Below are positions 16,219 through 24,952 of a DNA stretch of 64,000 bases, piece by piece; the stretch's first letter is position 1; every line of letters starts with the position of its first letter. This stretch comes from Burkholderia humptydooensis (GTDB lineage Bacteria > Pseudomonadota > Gammaproteobacteria > Burkholderiales > Burkholderiaceae), in contig NZ_CP013380.1 in assembly GCF_001513745.1 (NCBI RefSeq), forward strand, positions 3,658,001-3,722,000, written 5' to 3'. The notes under the pieces are model-generated. The model did not search any database, was not told where the DNA came from, and saw nothing but the letters and a program-made list of their open reading frames with translations. Made by a program: the position numbers and the translations under genes.

Positions 16219-17694
16219 TCACCCGAACAGGCCGTGCAGGAACCAGCATTGCCCCGCCGCGCCGCTGCCGCGCTCCTGGTAGACCCAGTAGCACGCGCCG
16301 TCGCCGTCCTGCGCGATGCGATAGTCGCGCGCGACGAGCTGGCCGTCGAACCAGCCGGCCTCGATCCGCTCGATCGACGACACGAACCTGAGCGGCGTGC
16401 GGTAGAACGGCCGGTTCTCGCGCATCACGAGCGGCAGCGGCTGCGCGAGCAGCCACGCGGGACGCGGCGGCGCGACGCCCGGCACGGCCGGCTTGCCCGC
16501 CGGCGCGCCGAGCGGCAGCCAGCGGTTCGCCGCCTCGGGCCGGTGATCGGCGATGGGCGCCGCGCGCAGCACGTTGTCCGCGCCGAGCCGCGCGGTCAGG
16601 AGCTCGACGAGCCGCGCGCGCGCCTCGCGGGTGCCGCCCGGCTCGGGGAACAGATCGTCGGCGGGCGGCGCGACCGATTCGACGCGCGTCGCCGTCAGAC
16701 GCACCGCGATCACCGCGGCGGGCAGCGCGACGCGCGCGAGCCGCTCGCCGAGGACGCGCATGAAGTGCGCCTCGTCGCGCGCGGGCTCGGCGAACGCGAG
16801 TTCGAGCGGCGTCGGCGGCACCGCCTGGCGGCCGCGCTCGTGCTCGAGCGCGAACGCCATCGCCGACAGCGACAACTGCCGCGCGGCGAGCCAGCCGCAC
16901 AGTTGCACGACGAGCCGCCGCGCGACGAATAGCACGGCTTGCGCATATTCGACACGCTCCGGCAATTCGAGGCGCATGTCGAACACGGGCGGCACCGGCA
17001 TCCAGGCGAGCGGCTCCACGGCGTCGCCATATGCGCGATCGAGCGCGGCGACGAGCGCGGGACCGCAGCGGCGCGTGAGCCCCGCGCGCGGCAGGCGGCG
17101 CAGATCGGCGAGCGTGCGGCAGCCGATGCCGTCGAACCAGCCGGCGTACGGGCGCGCGGCGGACAGCAGCTCGCACGGCAGCGCATCGAGCGCGCGCGCG
17201 AGCGACGCCGCCCGCACGATCCGCCGCCGCGCGCCCGGCTTGCCCGGCGCGCGTGCGAGCAGCCACGCGCCGCGCCCCGTCGGCGCGGCGGCAAGACGCG
17301 CCGCATAGCCGAGCGTGGCGAGCGTTGCGCGCACCTGCCGGCACAGCGACGGCAGGCCGCCGAACAGCCGCAGGCTCGCGCCGACGTCGACGACGAGCGT
17401 CGCTTCGTCGTCGAGCGCGACGCACGGCGAGAAGCGCAGCAGCGCGAGCGCGACCGCGCGCAGCGCGTCGGCCTCGCGCGCCGGATCGCGCTCGACGAGC
17501 CGCGTGCCGGACGCAAGCGTCAGCACGCCGCCGCGCTTCATGCCGACGCGCACGCCGTGCGCGCGCGCGGCCGAATCGGCGATCAGCACGACGCCCTGCT
17601 CGAGCACCGCACAGCCGTTGCCGCCGTCAGGCGACGGCGGTGCGCACACGTCGAGCGGCAGGCGCGGCAGATGGATGCCGAGCAAGACGCGCAT
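16219..17694 (-). CDS. imuB: ImuB, catalytically dead Y-family polymerase-like protein
   Basis: 491 aa with Y-family palm, thumb and little-finger layout. The start (MRVLLGIHLPRLPLDV) lacks the acidic DxD of active Y-family polymerases, the hallmark of ImuB. In studied systems ImuB links the sliding clamp to DnaE2 and ImuA. The C-terminal region holds a possible clamp-contact stretch around AQPLPL. It overlaps the end of imuA by 68 bp, an unusually long overlap that suggests tight coupling. Confidence 0.92.
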   Translation of the reverse strand: MRVLLGIHLPRLPLDVCAPPSPDGGNGCAVLEQGVVLIADSAARAHGVRVGMKRGGVLTLASGTRLVERDPAREADALRAVALALLRFSPCVALDDEATLVVDVGASLRLFGGLPSLCRQVRATLATLGYAARLAAAPTGRGAWLLARAPGKPGARRRIVRAASLARALDALPCELLSAARPYAGWFDGIGCRTLADLRRLPRAGLTRRCGPALVAALDRAYGDAVEPLAWMPVPPVFDMRLELPERVEYAQAVLFVARRLVVQLCGWLAARQLSLSAMAFALEHERGRQAVPPTPLELAFAEPARDEAHFMRVLGERLARVALPAAVIAVRLTATRVESVAPPADDLFPEPGGTREARARLVELLTARLGADNVLRAAPIADHRPEAANRWLPLGAPAGKPAVPGVAPPRPAWLLAQPLPLVMRENRPFYRTPLRFVSSIERIEAGWFDGQLVARDYRIAQDGDGACYWVYQERGSGAAGQCWFLHGLFG

Positions 17695-18406
17695 AGCGGC
17701 TCTCCACGATGGGCGACGGCAATTCGAGCGAAAGCGGCTCGCCGCAAGCCGACCCGCGGCGCTTGACGATCTCGACCGACACCCCGCCCGGCGACGGATG
17801 CAGCGCGAGGCGCAGCACCGCGGGCGACGGCTGCTGCGCGGCGGCGAGCGGCCGGAACATCACGAACAGCGTGTCGCCCGCGCGGGCGGCGGCGAGATGC
17901 AGGCGGCGCAGCGCCTCGGCGCGCGTGTTCTGCTGCCACAGCAGGAGCGCGCCGCAGCAGCCTGTCTTGAGCGCCTGCTCGGCCGCCCACAGCGCGTTGG
18001 CGCCGCTGTCCGCGCGCAGCCACAGCAGCGCGTCGAGCGGCACGCCGAGGCCGGCGAGCGCGCACGCGTGCGGCGGCTGCGGCGGCGCGACGAACGCGAG
18101 CGGCCGCCGCGCGCTGCCCGTCGCCGCGAGCGCGGGCGCGAGCACGCGCATCTCGCCGCAGCCCGCGTGCGGCACGAGCAGCTCGACGAGCCCGCCGACC
18201 GGCCAGCCGCCCCCCGGCAACTCGGCCGACAGCGCCGCATAGCCGGTATCGACCGTGCGCGGGCCGCCGCGCGCGAGCTGCGAGCCGCGCCAGAGCGTTA
18301 TTCCCCCCAAGTCGGAATACATGGTTCTGTCGAGTAACGCATCAATAGAACGCGCCCGTTCATCGGAGCCGCGCATCTGCAGGGGCTGAATAACGGTGCG
18401 ATTCAT
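17627..18406 (-). CDS. imuA: ImuA (SulA/RecA-like) mutasome protein
   Basis: 259 aa, first gene of imuA-imuB-dnaE2. The core resembles a degenerate RecA fold: LSAELPGGGWPVGGLVELL corresponds to the region before the RecA Walker loop. It has a divergent C-terminal tail (ARLARHPSAAPAARR). Known relatives are induced by DNA damage and needed for DnaE2-dependent mutagenesis. ATG 18406 lies 20 bp from the LexA box. The gene diverges from arsR. Confidence 0.9.
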   Translation of the reverse strand: MNRTVIQPLQMRGSDERARSIDALLDRTMYSDLGGITLWRGSQLARGGPRTVDTGYAALSAELPGGGWPVGGLVELLVPHAGCGEMRVLAPALAATGSARRPLAFVAPPQPPHACALAGLGVPLDALLWLRADSGANALWAAEQALKTGCCGALLLWQQNTRAEALRRLHLAAARAGDTLFVMFRPLAAAQQPSPAVLRLALHPSPGGVSVEIVKRRGSACGEPLSLELPSPIVESRYARLARHPSAAPAARRVRTAVA

Positions 18407-18426
18407 GGGGGAACTCTCATCAAATA

Positions 18427-18456
18427 CTGTATAAATATACAGTTATTCTAACGCAA
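18427..18456 (-). promoter_or_regulatory. SOS promoter with LexA box
   Basis: The 16-bp element CTGTATAAATATACAG (18427-18442) fits CTGT-N8-ACAG perfectly. On the minus strand the -35 is TTGCGT (18451-18456), with a 17-bp spacer and -10 TATACA (18428-18433). The LexA box covers the -10, so LexA would repress imuA-imuB-dnaE2. Confidence 0.92.
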
Positions 18457-18521
18457 GATTCCGGGATTGCCAGAGGGCGTCGACGAACCCGCTGGTCGAG
18501 TGTGTGTCGATCCTTCGCAAT

Positions 18522-18547
18522 ATTCGATATTTCCATTATTATCGAAT
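18522..18547 (+). promoter_or_regulatory. ArsR operator
   Basis: Inverted repeat ATTCGATA (18522-18529) / TATCGAAT (18540-18547), spacer 10 bp, ending just before the arsR ATG at 18549. The placement over the start and the palindrome suit an autoregulating ArsR-family repressor released by arsenite. It also argues against the in-frame upstream ATG at 18504 as a start. Confidence 0.8.
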
Positions 18548-18548
18548 A

Positions 18549-18884
18549 ATGGAAACGAACCAAACCATTGCCGCTCTCGCAGCACTCGCGCACGAGTCCC
18601 GGCTCGCCATCTTCCGTGCTCTTGTGCAGGCGGGCCCGGAGGGCATGCCGGCCGGGCAGATTGCCACGCTGCTAGATGTGCCGCCATCGTCGCTCTCCTT
18701 CCATTTGAAGGAGTTGGCGCATGCGCAGCTCGTCACTAGCCGCCAGGAAGGCCGCTTCGTCTTCTACTGCGCGAGCTTCGAAACGATGAATGGCCTGCTG
18801 GCCTACCTCACGGAGAACTGCTGCGGCGGCAACCCTTGCTCGCCGGCAGCCACCTGTTCGACGTCCAAGAAGCATCAATCATGA
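18549..18884 (+). CDS. arsR: ArsR-family arsenite-responsive repressor
   Basis: A 111-aa winged-helix protein; recognition helix around PPSSLSFHLKEL. It lacks the ELCVCDL metal site of E. coli ArsR. Instead it has a C-terminal CCGGNPC cluster (C91, C92, C97), like the Acidithiobacillus-type site that binds trivalent arsenic through C-terminal cysteines. First gene of the arsenic cluster; its TGA overlaps the arsI ATG (ATGA). Confidence 0.93.
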   Translation: METNQTIAALAALAHESRLAIFRALVQAGPEGMPAGQIATLLDVPPSSLSFHLKELAHAQLVTSRQEGRFVFYCASFETMNGLLAYLTENCCGGNPCSPAATCSTSKKHQS

Positions 18885-19360
18885 AATGCTTTCATGTTCA
18901 CGTCGGCGTCGCCGATCTCGCCGAGAGCATTCGCTTCTACTCGGCGCTGTTCGCCGCCGAACCGACCGTCGTCAAGGACGACTACGCCAAGTGGATGCTC
19001 GACGACCCGCGCATCAATTTCGCGATCTCGCAGCGCGGCGCAGTGCCGGGCCTCGACCATCTCGGCATGCAGGTCGAGAACGAGACCGAGCTTGCGGAAA
19101 TGCACGCGCGTTTGAGCGCGGCGTCCTTGCCCGTCGACGCGCAGATCGGCACGGCGTGCTGCTATGCGCGTGCCGACAAATACTGGACGGTCGATCCGCA
19201 AGGCGTTGCCTGGGAGACATACCAGACGCTCGGCGAGGTTCCAACCTTCGGTGAATCCCGTAGCGCGCCGGCGGCTGAATCGAACGCCGACGCTTCTGCT
19301 TGCTGTTCCCCCGCGCGCGGCAAGCCGATCGGCGTGCCGGTGAAATCTTCCTGCTGCTGA
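18881..19360 (+). CDS. arsI: ArsI organoarsenical C-As lyase (CadI-like dioxygenase)
   Basis: A 159-aa vicinal-oxygen-chelate protein. HVHVGVADL, LDHLGMQVE (H60) and WETYQT (E112) supply the likely iron ligands. The vicinal cysteines C93-C94 in TACCYARADKYW are the MAs(III)-binding pair that distinguishes ArsI from other dioxygenases. ArsI cleaves the C-As bond of methylarsenite to give As(III). The tail carries two more Cys pairs (SACCS and terminal SSCC). Translationally coupled to arsR by the ATGA overlap. Confidence 0.87.
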   Translation: MKCFHVHVGVADLAESIRFYSALFAAEPTVVKDDYAKWMLDDPRINFAISQRGAVPGLDHLGMQVENETELAEMHARLSAASLPVDAQIGTACCYARADKYWTVDPQGVAWETYQTLGEVPTFGESRSAPAAESNADASACCSPARGKPIGVPVKSSCC

Positions 19361-19369
19361 GGTCCGACC

Positions 19370-19885
19370 ATGAGCGGCAAGCGCTACAACGTGCTGTTCA
19401 TCTGTACCGGCAATTCCGCCCGATCGATCCTGTCCGAAGGCTTGATGAGCCAGCTTGGCGACGGGCGCTTCGTTGCCTACTCGGGCCGGCAGTCATCCGA
19501 AAGGCGAGGTGAACCCGTTCGCACTGCGCGAGCTGGCACGTTGGCAATTGCCGACCGAAGGGTATCGAAGCACGAGCCGGGATGAATTTGCGGCGCCTGG
19601 CGCGCCCATGCTCGATTTTGTCTTCACCGTGTGCGGGAAGGCCGCCGGCGAGGTCTGCCCGATCTGGCCCGGTCAACCGATCACCGCGCACTGGGGCGTG
19701 CCTGACCCGGCCGATGTCGAGGGCTCCGACGAGCAGAAGCAGCAGGCCATGCACGACGCCGCGCTGACGTTGAAGCGTCGGATCGACCTGCTGCTGTCAT
19801 TGCCGCTCACCAAACTCGATAACGTCGCGCTGCAGAAATCGGTGCGCGAAATCGGCCAACAGCAAATCTGGATTCTCGGACATGA
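19370..19885 (+). pseudogene. arsC: First arsenate reductase gene, frameshifted
   Basis: Starts as a low-molecular-weight phosphatase-type ArsC (MSGKRYNVLFICTGNSARS, C12-x5-R18). At 19483-19485 (TCGGGCCGGC) there is one G too many: the reading frame leaves after VAYS, while the next frame continues the family sequence (AGSHPKGEVNPFALREL ... VCPIWPGQP ... REIGQQ). Translation as it stands gives a 71-aa product. The restored frame also lacks a stop near the expected end and runs through the start of the next arsC; a frame with TGA overlapping that ATG exists, so a second indel is possible. End coordinate approximate. Confidence 0.85.
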
Positions 19886-20376
19886 CCACGAACGTACTGA
19901 TCCTCTGCACCCACAACTCGGCGCGCAGCGTGCTGTCGGAAGGGATGCTCAATCACTGGGCAGCGAAGCTCGGCAAGGATGTGCGAGCGTACAGCGCCGG
20001 CAGCGCGCCGAGCGGTCGCCTCAATCCGTTCGCGCTGGAGGCGCTGACGAACGCCGGTATCGACGTGAGCGACTACCGTAGCAAGAGCTGGGACGAGTTC
20101 GTCGGGGACAGTGCGCCCGAAATGCGCGTCGTCATCACGGTGTGCGATAGCGCGGCCGCCGAGACGTGCCCGTACTGGCCCGGTAGCCCCGTCAAAGTGC
20201 ACTGGGGCTACGCCGATCCGTCGAATGCAGCGGGTGGCGACGAAGGCAAGCGCCTCGCGTTCGAACTCACACGCCAGGCAATCGGCTATCGCATGCTGCA
20301 GTTGCTGGCGCTGCCGCTCGATCGCATGAGCAATACCGAACTCCAGACAGCGTTGACCGAGATCTCGCAGAACTGA
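19882..20376 (+). CDS. arsC: Arsenate reductase, low-molecular-weight phosphatase type
   Basis: 164 aa, intact. N-terminal P-loop C9-THNSA-R15-S, then SAGSAPSGRLNPFALEAL, YRSKSWDEF and VITVCDSAAAETCPYWPG, supplying the further Cys needed for the thiol relay. It reduces As(V) to As(III) for export by Acr3. It is a diverged relative of the broken gene immediately upstream, so arsenate reduction is probably preserved. Confidence 0.92.
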   Translation: MTTNVLILCTHNSARSVLSEGMLNHWAAKLGKDVRAYSAGSAPSGRLNPFALEALTNAGIDVSDYRSKSWDEFVGDSAPEMRVVITVCDSAAAETCPYWPGSPVKVHWGYADPSNAAGGDEGKRLAFELTRQAIGYRMLQLLALPLDRMSNTELQTALTEISQN

Positions 20377-20440
20377 ACATTCGCATGGCGGCCTGCCGAA
20401 ACACGCGGCTGCCGACGACTTCAAGACCGCCCCCTGTCCA

Positions 20441-21514
20441 ATGAACGCGTCCAATGTCGCCCCGCCGGGCCAGGCCGTCGCAAAGCCTTCCATCAATTTC
20501 TTCGAACGCTATCTGACCGTCTGGGTTGCGCTGTGCATCGTCGCCGGCATCGCGCTCGGCCAGGTGCTGTCCGGCCTGTTCCAGCAGATCGGCCGGATGG
20601 AATATGCGCAGGTCAATCTCCCGGTCGGGCTGCTGATCTGGGTGATGATCATCCCGATGCTGGTCAAGGTCGACTTTGGCGCTCTGCATGAAGTGCGCCA
20701 GCACGTGAAAGGCATCGGCGTCACGCTCGCCGTGAACTGGCTCGTCAAACCGTTCTCGATGGCATTCCTCGGCTGGCTGTTCATCCGCCACCTGTTCGCG
20801 CCGATGCTGCCCGCTGATCAGCTCGACAGCTACATCGCCGGCTTGATCTTGCTGGCCGCCGCACCGTGCACGGCGATGGTATTCGTGTGGAGTCGACTGA
20901 CGGGCGGCGATCCGCTGTTCACGTTGTCGCAGGTCGCGCTGAACGACAGCATCATGGTGATCGCCTTCGCGCCGCTGGTCGGCCTGCTGCTGGGAATGTC
21001 CGCAATCACGGTGCCGTGGGCGACGCTGCTCACGTCCGTCGTGCTTTACATCGCTATCCCGGTGATCATTGCGCAGATCCTGCGCAAGCGGCTGCTCGCG
21101 AACGGTCAGGCTGCATTCGATGCCGCGATGGCGAAGATCGGCCCGTGGTCGATCGCCGCGCTGCTGGCCACACTCGTGTTGCTGTTTGCGTTCCAGGGCG
21201 AAGCGATCCTGAAGCAGCCGCTGGTGATCGCGCTGCTCGCGGTGCCGATCCTGATTCAGGTGTTTTTCAACTCGGCGCTCGCTTACTGGCTCAATCGCGC
21301 CGTGGGCGAGAAGCACAACATCGCGTGCCCGTCCGCACTAATCGGCGCATCCAACTTCTTCGAGCTGGCCGTCGCGGCCGCAATCAGCCTGTTCGGTTTC
21401 CATTCCGGTGCGGCGCTGGCCACCGTCGTCGGTGTGCTGATCGAAGTGCCGGTCATGCTGTTGGTGGTGCGCATCGTCAATCAGTCGAAGGGCTGGTACG
21501 AGTGCCGGACCTGA
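20441..21514 (+). CDS. acr3: Acr3-type arsenite efflux permease
   Basis: 357 aa with about 10 membrane segments. The conserved Cys of the Acr3 family is in LLAAAPCTAMVFVWS, and the C-terminal SNFFELAVAAAISLFG is the second family signature. Acr3 extrudes arsenite without needing an ATPase. Last gene of the cluster. The cluster looks less GC-rich than its neighbours, which would fit acquisition as a unit, though no calculation was made. Confidence 0.95.
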   Translation: MNASNVAPPGQAVAKPSINFFERYLTVWVALCIVAGIALGQVLSGLFQQIGRMEYAQVNLPVGLLIWVMIIPMLVKVDFGALHEVRQHVKGIGVTLAVNWLVKPFSMAFLGWLFIRHLFAPMLPADQLDSYIAGLILLAAAPCTAMVFVWSRLTGGDPLFTLSQVALNDSIMVIAFAPLVGLLLGMSAITVPWATLLTSVVLYIAIPVIIAQILRKRLLANGQAAFDAAMAKIGPWSIAALLATLVLLFAFQGEAILKQPLVIALLAVPILIQVFFNSALAYWLNRAVGEKHNIACPSALIGASNFFELAVAAAISLFGFHSGAALATVVGVLIEVPVMLLVVRIVNQSKGWYECRT

Positions 21515-21817
21515 CATGTCCACCAGGCAAAGCCGCGCTATGCAGCAGCAAGGCGTCGCAACGTTTCTATGCTATCGGGCCACAAACCATGCATCGCCAG
21601 AGTAAAGGTCCAGAGCGACGGATGCAGCGATTCGAGGGAGAGGGAGGAAGCGGACGTCGCATAGCCGATTACTGCATGTTTGCACAACATATGGCAATGC
21701 GTTCGCGGCGCACATCACGAACCACGCCCGTTCGGCCAGCGGCCGAAGCAGCGTCCGTCCCGGCACGGCATCCCGAAACGACCGCCCCGAAACCGCAGCC
21801 GCCGCCGAAACCGCCCG
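21515..21817. other. Intergenic stretch after arsenic cluster
   Basis: About 300 bases between convergent acr3 and the ABC ATPase gene. No recognisable gene or clear terminator. The first ~170 bases are less GC-rich, like the ars genes; composition returns to the chromosome norm towards 21720. Confidence 0.5.
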
Positions 21818-22612
21818 TCAGCCGAGCAGCAACGCGTCGTCGTCGAGCTTCTCGTGCCGCGTCTTCTCGAACAATTGCAGCAGATCGGGCACGTCGAGCC
21901 CGCGACGCTCGTCGCCGGACACGTCGAGCACCACCTGCCCCTGATGCAGCATCACCGTGCGATCGCCGTAATCGAGCGCCTGCCGCATGCTGTGCGTGAC
22001 CATCATCGTCGTCAGCCGGCTTTCCTCGACGATCCGCGCGGTCAGCTCCAGCACGAACGCGGCCGTCTTCGGATCGAGCGCGGCCGTGTGCTCGTCGAGC
22101 AGCAGGATGCGCGACGGCCGCAGCGACGCCATCAGCAGGCTCACCGCCTGCCGCTGTCCGCCCGACAGCAGGCCGATGCGATCGGTGAGCCGGTTCTCGA
22201 GCCCGAGATTCAGCAGCCGCAGCCTGTCGCGAAACAGCTCGCGCGACGCGCGGTTCAGCGCCGGCAGAAAGCCGCGCCGCGCGCCGCGCGCCATCGCGAG
22301 CGACATGTTCTCCTCGATCGTCAGCGCTTCACAGGTGCCCGCCATCGGGTCCTGGAACACGCGCGCGACGAGCGGCGCGCGATCCCACGCCGGCTTGCGC
22401 GTGACGTCGATGCCGTCGATCGCGATCCGTCCCGAATCGACCGGCTGATCGCCGCTCACCGAATTCAGGAACGTCGATTTCCCGGCGCCGTTCGAGCCGA
22501 TCACCGTGACGAACTGGCCGTCCGGAATGTCGAGCGACAGCCCGCGCAGCGCGCGCGTCTCGATCGGCGTGCCGGGGTTGAACGTGAGCTTCAGGTCTTG
22601 TGCGCAGAGCAT
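21818..22612 (-). CDS. ABC importer ATP-binding protein
   Basis: 264 aa. Walker A GSNGAGKST, Q-loop VFQDP, signature LSGGQRQ, Walker B ILLLDEH and the switch His in MVTHSM are all present. Start directly follows the stop of the permease gene (TAAATG). Together with the next two genes it forms an importer of the family annotated as putative tryptophan/tyrosine transport; substrate not established from sequence. Confidence 0.92.
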   Translation of the reverse strand: MLCAQDLKLTFNPGTPIETRALRGLSLDIPDGQFVTVIGSNGAGKSTFLNSVSGDQPVDSGRIAIDGIDVTRKPAWDRAPLVARVFQDPMAGTCEALTIEENMSLAMARGARRGFLPALNRASRELFRDRLRLLNLGLENRLTDRIGLLSGGQRQAVSLLMASLRPSRILLLDEHTAALDPKTAAFVLELTARIVEESRLTTMMVTHSMRQALDYGDRTVMLHQGQVVLDVSGDERRGLDVPDLLQLFEKTRHEKLDDDALLLG

Positions 22613-23509
22613 TTACGCCCCCCTCGTCTTGCGGCCGAACAGTTTCTTGCGCGTCGCGGGCAGCACGAGCGCGACCGTCACGAGCACGGCCGTCACGAGG
22701 TTCAGGTCCTGCGCCTTCAGGCCGACGAACTCGCTGTTGAGCGCGAGCGCGATGAAGAAACGGTAGAGGATCGCGCCGAGCACGACGGCGAGCGTCGTGA
22801 GAAAGAGCCGCCGCGCGGGCAGCAGCGTCTCGCCGATGATCACGGCGGCGAGCCCGATCACGATCGTGCCGATCCCCATCGAGATGTCCGAGCCGCCCTG
22901 CGTCTGCGCAAAAAGCGCGCCCGCGAGCGCGACGAGCGCGTTCGACAGCGCCATGCCGGCGAGCGTCGCGCGGCCCGTCGCGATGCCCTGCGCGCGCGCC
23001 ATTCGCGGATTCGCGCCCGTCGCGCGCATCGCGAGCCCGAGCTGCGACGAGAAGAACCAGTCGAGGCCGAGCTTCGCGATCACGACGACGACGGCAAGGA
23101 GCGCCGGCCGCAGCACGTAGTCGGGCATCCAGTCGAGCTGCAGCACCGTGAAGAGCGTCGGCTCGGTGATGAGCGGCACGTTCGGCCGGCCCATGATCCG
23201 CAGGTTCACCGAATAGAGCGCGATCATCATCAGGATGCTCGCGAGCAGATCCATGATCTTCAGCCGCACGTTCAGCCAGCCGGTGACGAAGCCCGCGCAC
23301 GCGCCCGCGGCGATCGCGGCGAGCGTCGACGTGAACGGATCGTGGCCCGCGGCGATCAGCGTCGCGGCGACGGCGCCGCCGAGCGGAAAGCTGCCGTCGA
23401 CGGTCAGGTCCGGAAAATTGAGGATGCGAAACGAGATCAGCACCCCGAGCGCGACGAGGCTGAAGATGAGGCCGATCTCCAGCGCGCCGAGAAGAGAAAA
23501 AAGAGACAT
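22613..23509 (-). CDS. ABC importer permease (branched-chain type)
   Basis: A 298-aa membrane protein with about 8-9 segments. RILNFPDLTVDGSFPLGGA is characteristic of permeases paired with PF04392 substrate-binding proteins. Start at ATG 23509 (MSLFSLLGALEIGLIF). A 222-bp gap separates it from the upstream binding-protein gene, leaving room for an RNA structure or weak promoter, but no strong hairpin was identified. Confidence 0.9.
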   Translation of the reverse strand: MSLFSLLGALEIGLIFSLVALGVLISFRILNFPDLTVDGSFPLGGAVAATLIAAGHDPFTSTLAAIAAGACAGFVTGWLNVRLKIMDLLASILMMIALYSVNLRIMGRPNVPLITEPTLFTVLQLDWMPDYVLRPALLAVVVVIAKLGLDWFFSSQLGLAMRATGANPRMARAQGIATGRATLAGMALSNALVALAGALFAQTQGGSDISMGIGTIVIGLAAVIIGETLLPARRLFLTTLAVVLGAILYRFFIALALNSEFVGLKAQDLNLVTAVLVTVALVLPATRKKLFGRKTRGA

Positions 23510-23731
23510 GGTTGGGGAAATCCTGTTGCAGCGTGCTGCGCGTGACGGAGCGGCGAGCGCGGCGGCCAGGCCGGACCCGACTTGGCCCGGATGCGTCGGC
23601 CGCGCGCGGCGCCTGTCGCGCAATGCGTCGCGGACCGCCGAAGCAAAACACGGCCAAGCGTAGCGACGCCCGACATGCCGACGCCCGGCGCATCGAAGCC
23701 CGTCGAGACCGGCCCGCCGGCCGCACGTGCG

Positions 23732-24703
23732 TTACTTGATGACCGTCTTCGCTTCTTTGACGAGATCGGGCGAAAGCGTCACGCCCTGCTTCGCGGCCGC
23801 GTCGGTGTTCACGAACAGTTCGAGATTGCTGCTCGTCTCCGATGCGATCGCGCCCGGCTTCTCGCCCTTCAGGATGCGCGCGACGACCTTGCCCGTCTGC
23901 CGGCCGAGATCGCCGTAGTTGATGCCGAGCGCCGCGACGCCGCCGCGCTTCACGCTGTCGGTGTCGCCCGCGACGAGCGGGATCTTCGCCTCGTTCGCGA
24001 CCTTCACGAGCGATTCGTATGCGGACACGACGTTGTTGTCGGTATTCGTGTAGATCACGTCGACCTTGCCGATCAGGCTCTTCGCGGCGGGCGCGATGTC
24101 GACGGTGCGCGGCGCGGCCGCTTCCTTGAGCGTCATCCCCTGCTTCGCGAGGATCTCCTTCATTTCCTTCACGACGACGACCGAGTTCGCCTCGCCCGGG
24201 TTGTAGACCATCCCGACCGTCTTCGCCTTCGGCGCCACGCGCTTGATGAGCGCGACCTGCCGGTCGAGCGGCAGTTTGTCGGACACGCCCGTCACGTTGG
24301 TGCCGGTCGGCCCCCAGCCCTTGACGAGCTGCGCGGCAACGGGATCGGTCACGCCCGAATAGACGACAGGCACGCTCTTCGTCGACGCGACGACGGCCTG
24401 CGCGGCGGGCGTCGCGATCGCGACGATCACGTCCGGACGGTCGCCGATGAACTTGCGCGCGATCTGCGCGGCGGTGCCCGTATTGCCCTGCGCGCTCTGG
24501 TATTCCCACTTGAGCCTGTCGTCGCCGTAGCCTTCGGCCTTCAGCTCGGCGCGCACGCCGTCGCGGATCGCGTCGAGCGCCGGATGATCGACGATCGACA
24601 GCACCTTGACGGTCTGCGCGTGCGCGGCGCCGGCGCCCAGCATCGCGAATGCCGCGACGCCCGCCGCAATCGAATGAGCGGCCACGATCTTGAATCGCTT
24701 CAT
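23732..24703 (-). CDS. ABC importer substrate-binding protein (PF04392 type)
   Basis: 323 aa with an export signal peptide (MKRFKIVAAHSIAAGVAAF ... AHAQ). The mature part has two Rossmann-like lobes typical of ABC_sub_bind: VLSIVDHPALDAIRDGV, VAIATPAAQAV, VGMVYNPGEANS, VDVIYTNTDNNVVSA. First gene of the three-gene importer; probably binds an aromatic or branched amino acid, which is inference from family annotation only. Confidence 0.9.
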   Translation of the reverse strand: MKRFKIVAAHSIAAGVAAFAMLGAGAAHAQTVKVLSIVDHPALDAIRDGVRAELKAEGYGDDRLKWEYQSAQGNTGTAAQIARKFIGDRPDVIVAIATPAAQAVVASTKSVPVVYSGVTDPVAAQLVKGWGPTGTNVTGVSDKLPLDRQVALIKRVAPKAKTVGMVYNPGEANSVVVVKEMKEILAKQGMTLKEAAAPRTVDIAPAAKSLIGKVDVIYTNTDNNVVSAYESLVKVANEAKIPLVAGDTDSVKRGGVAALGINYGDLGRQTGKVVARILKGEKPGAIASETSSNLELFVNTDAAAKQGVTLSPDLVKEAKTVIK

Positions 24704-24902
24704 CTGTCTGTCTCCCCCGGTTCTGAATGGTGGACGGGCCGCGCTCCCCGGAACGTGCGCGGCCCGCGCGGCCGCGCCGGAACGGGCGCGGCGGCAAGCG
24801 TCTGAGGATACCATTTCCCCAGACCGTTCAATATTTCGGGACAGTACCGAGAGCGCCGCGCCGGCGGCCGCCCGATGCCCGATGCGCGGCCGAAAACAAA
24901 TA

Positions 24903-24923
24903 AGCCCGCGCGATGCGCGGGCC
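24903..24923 (-). terminator. Terminator of metQ-like gene
   Basis: Minus-strand hairpin GCCCGCGC-atc-GCGCGGGC followed by TTATTTGTTTT, about 30 bp after the gene's stop codon. Confidence 0.8.
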
Positions 24924-24952
24924 TTCGGCGATTCGGGACGATCGGACGACGC

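Noticed and set aside
18504..18548. Longer ArsR starting at ATG 18504
   Set aside because: This segment contains the operator palindrome and the family similarity starts at METNQTIAAL (18549).
21515..21817. Remnant of an additional ars gene or insertion element after acr3
   Set aside because: No recognisable motif, terminal inverted repeats or target duplication could be found by eye.
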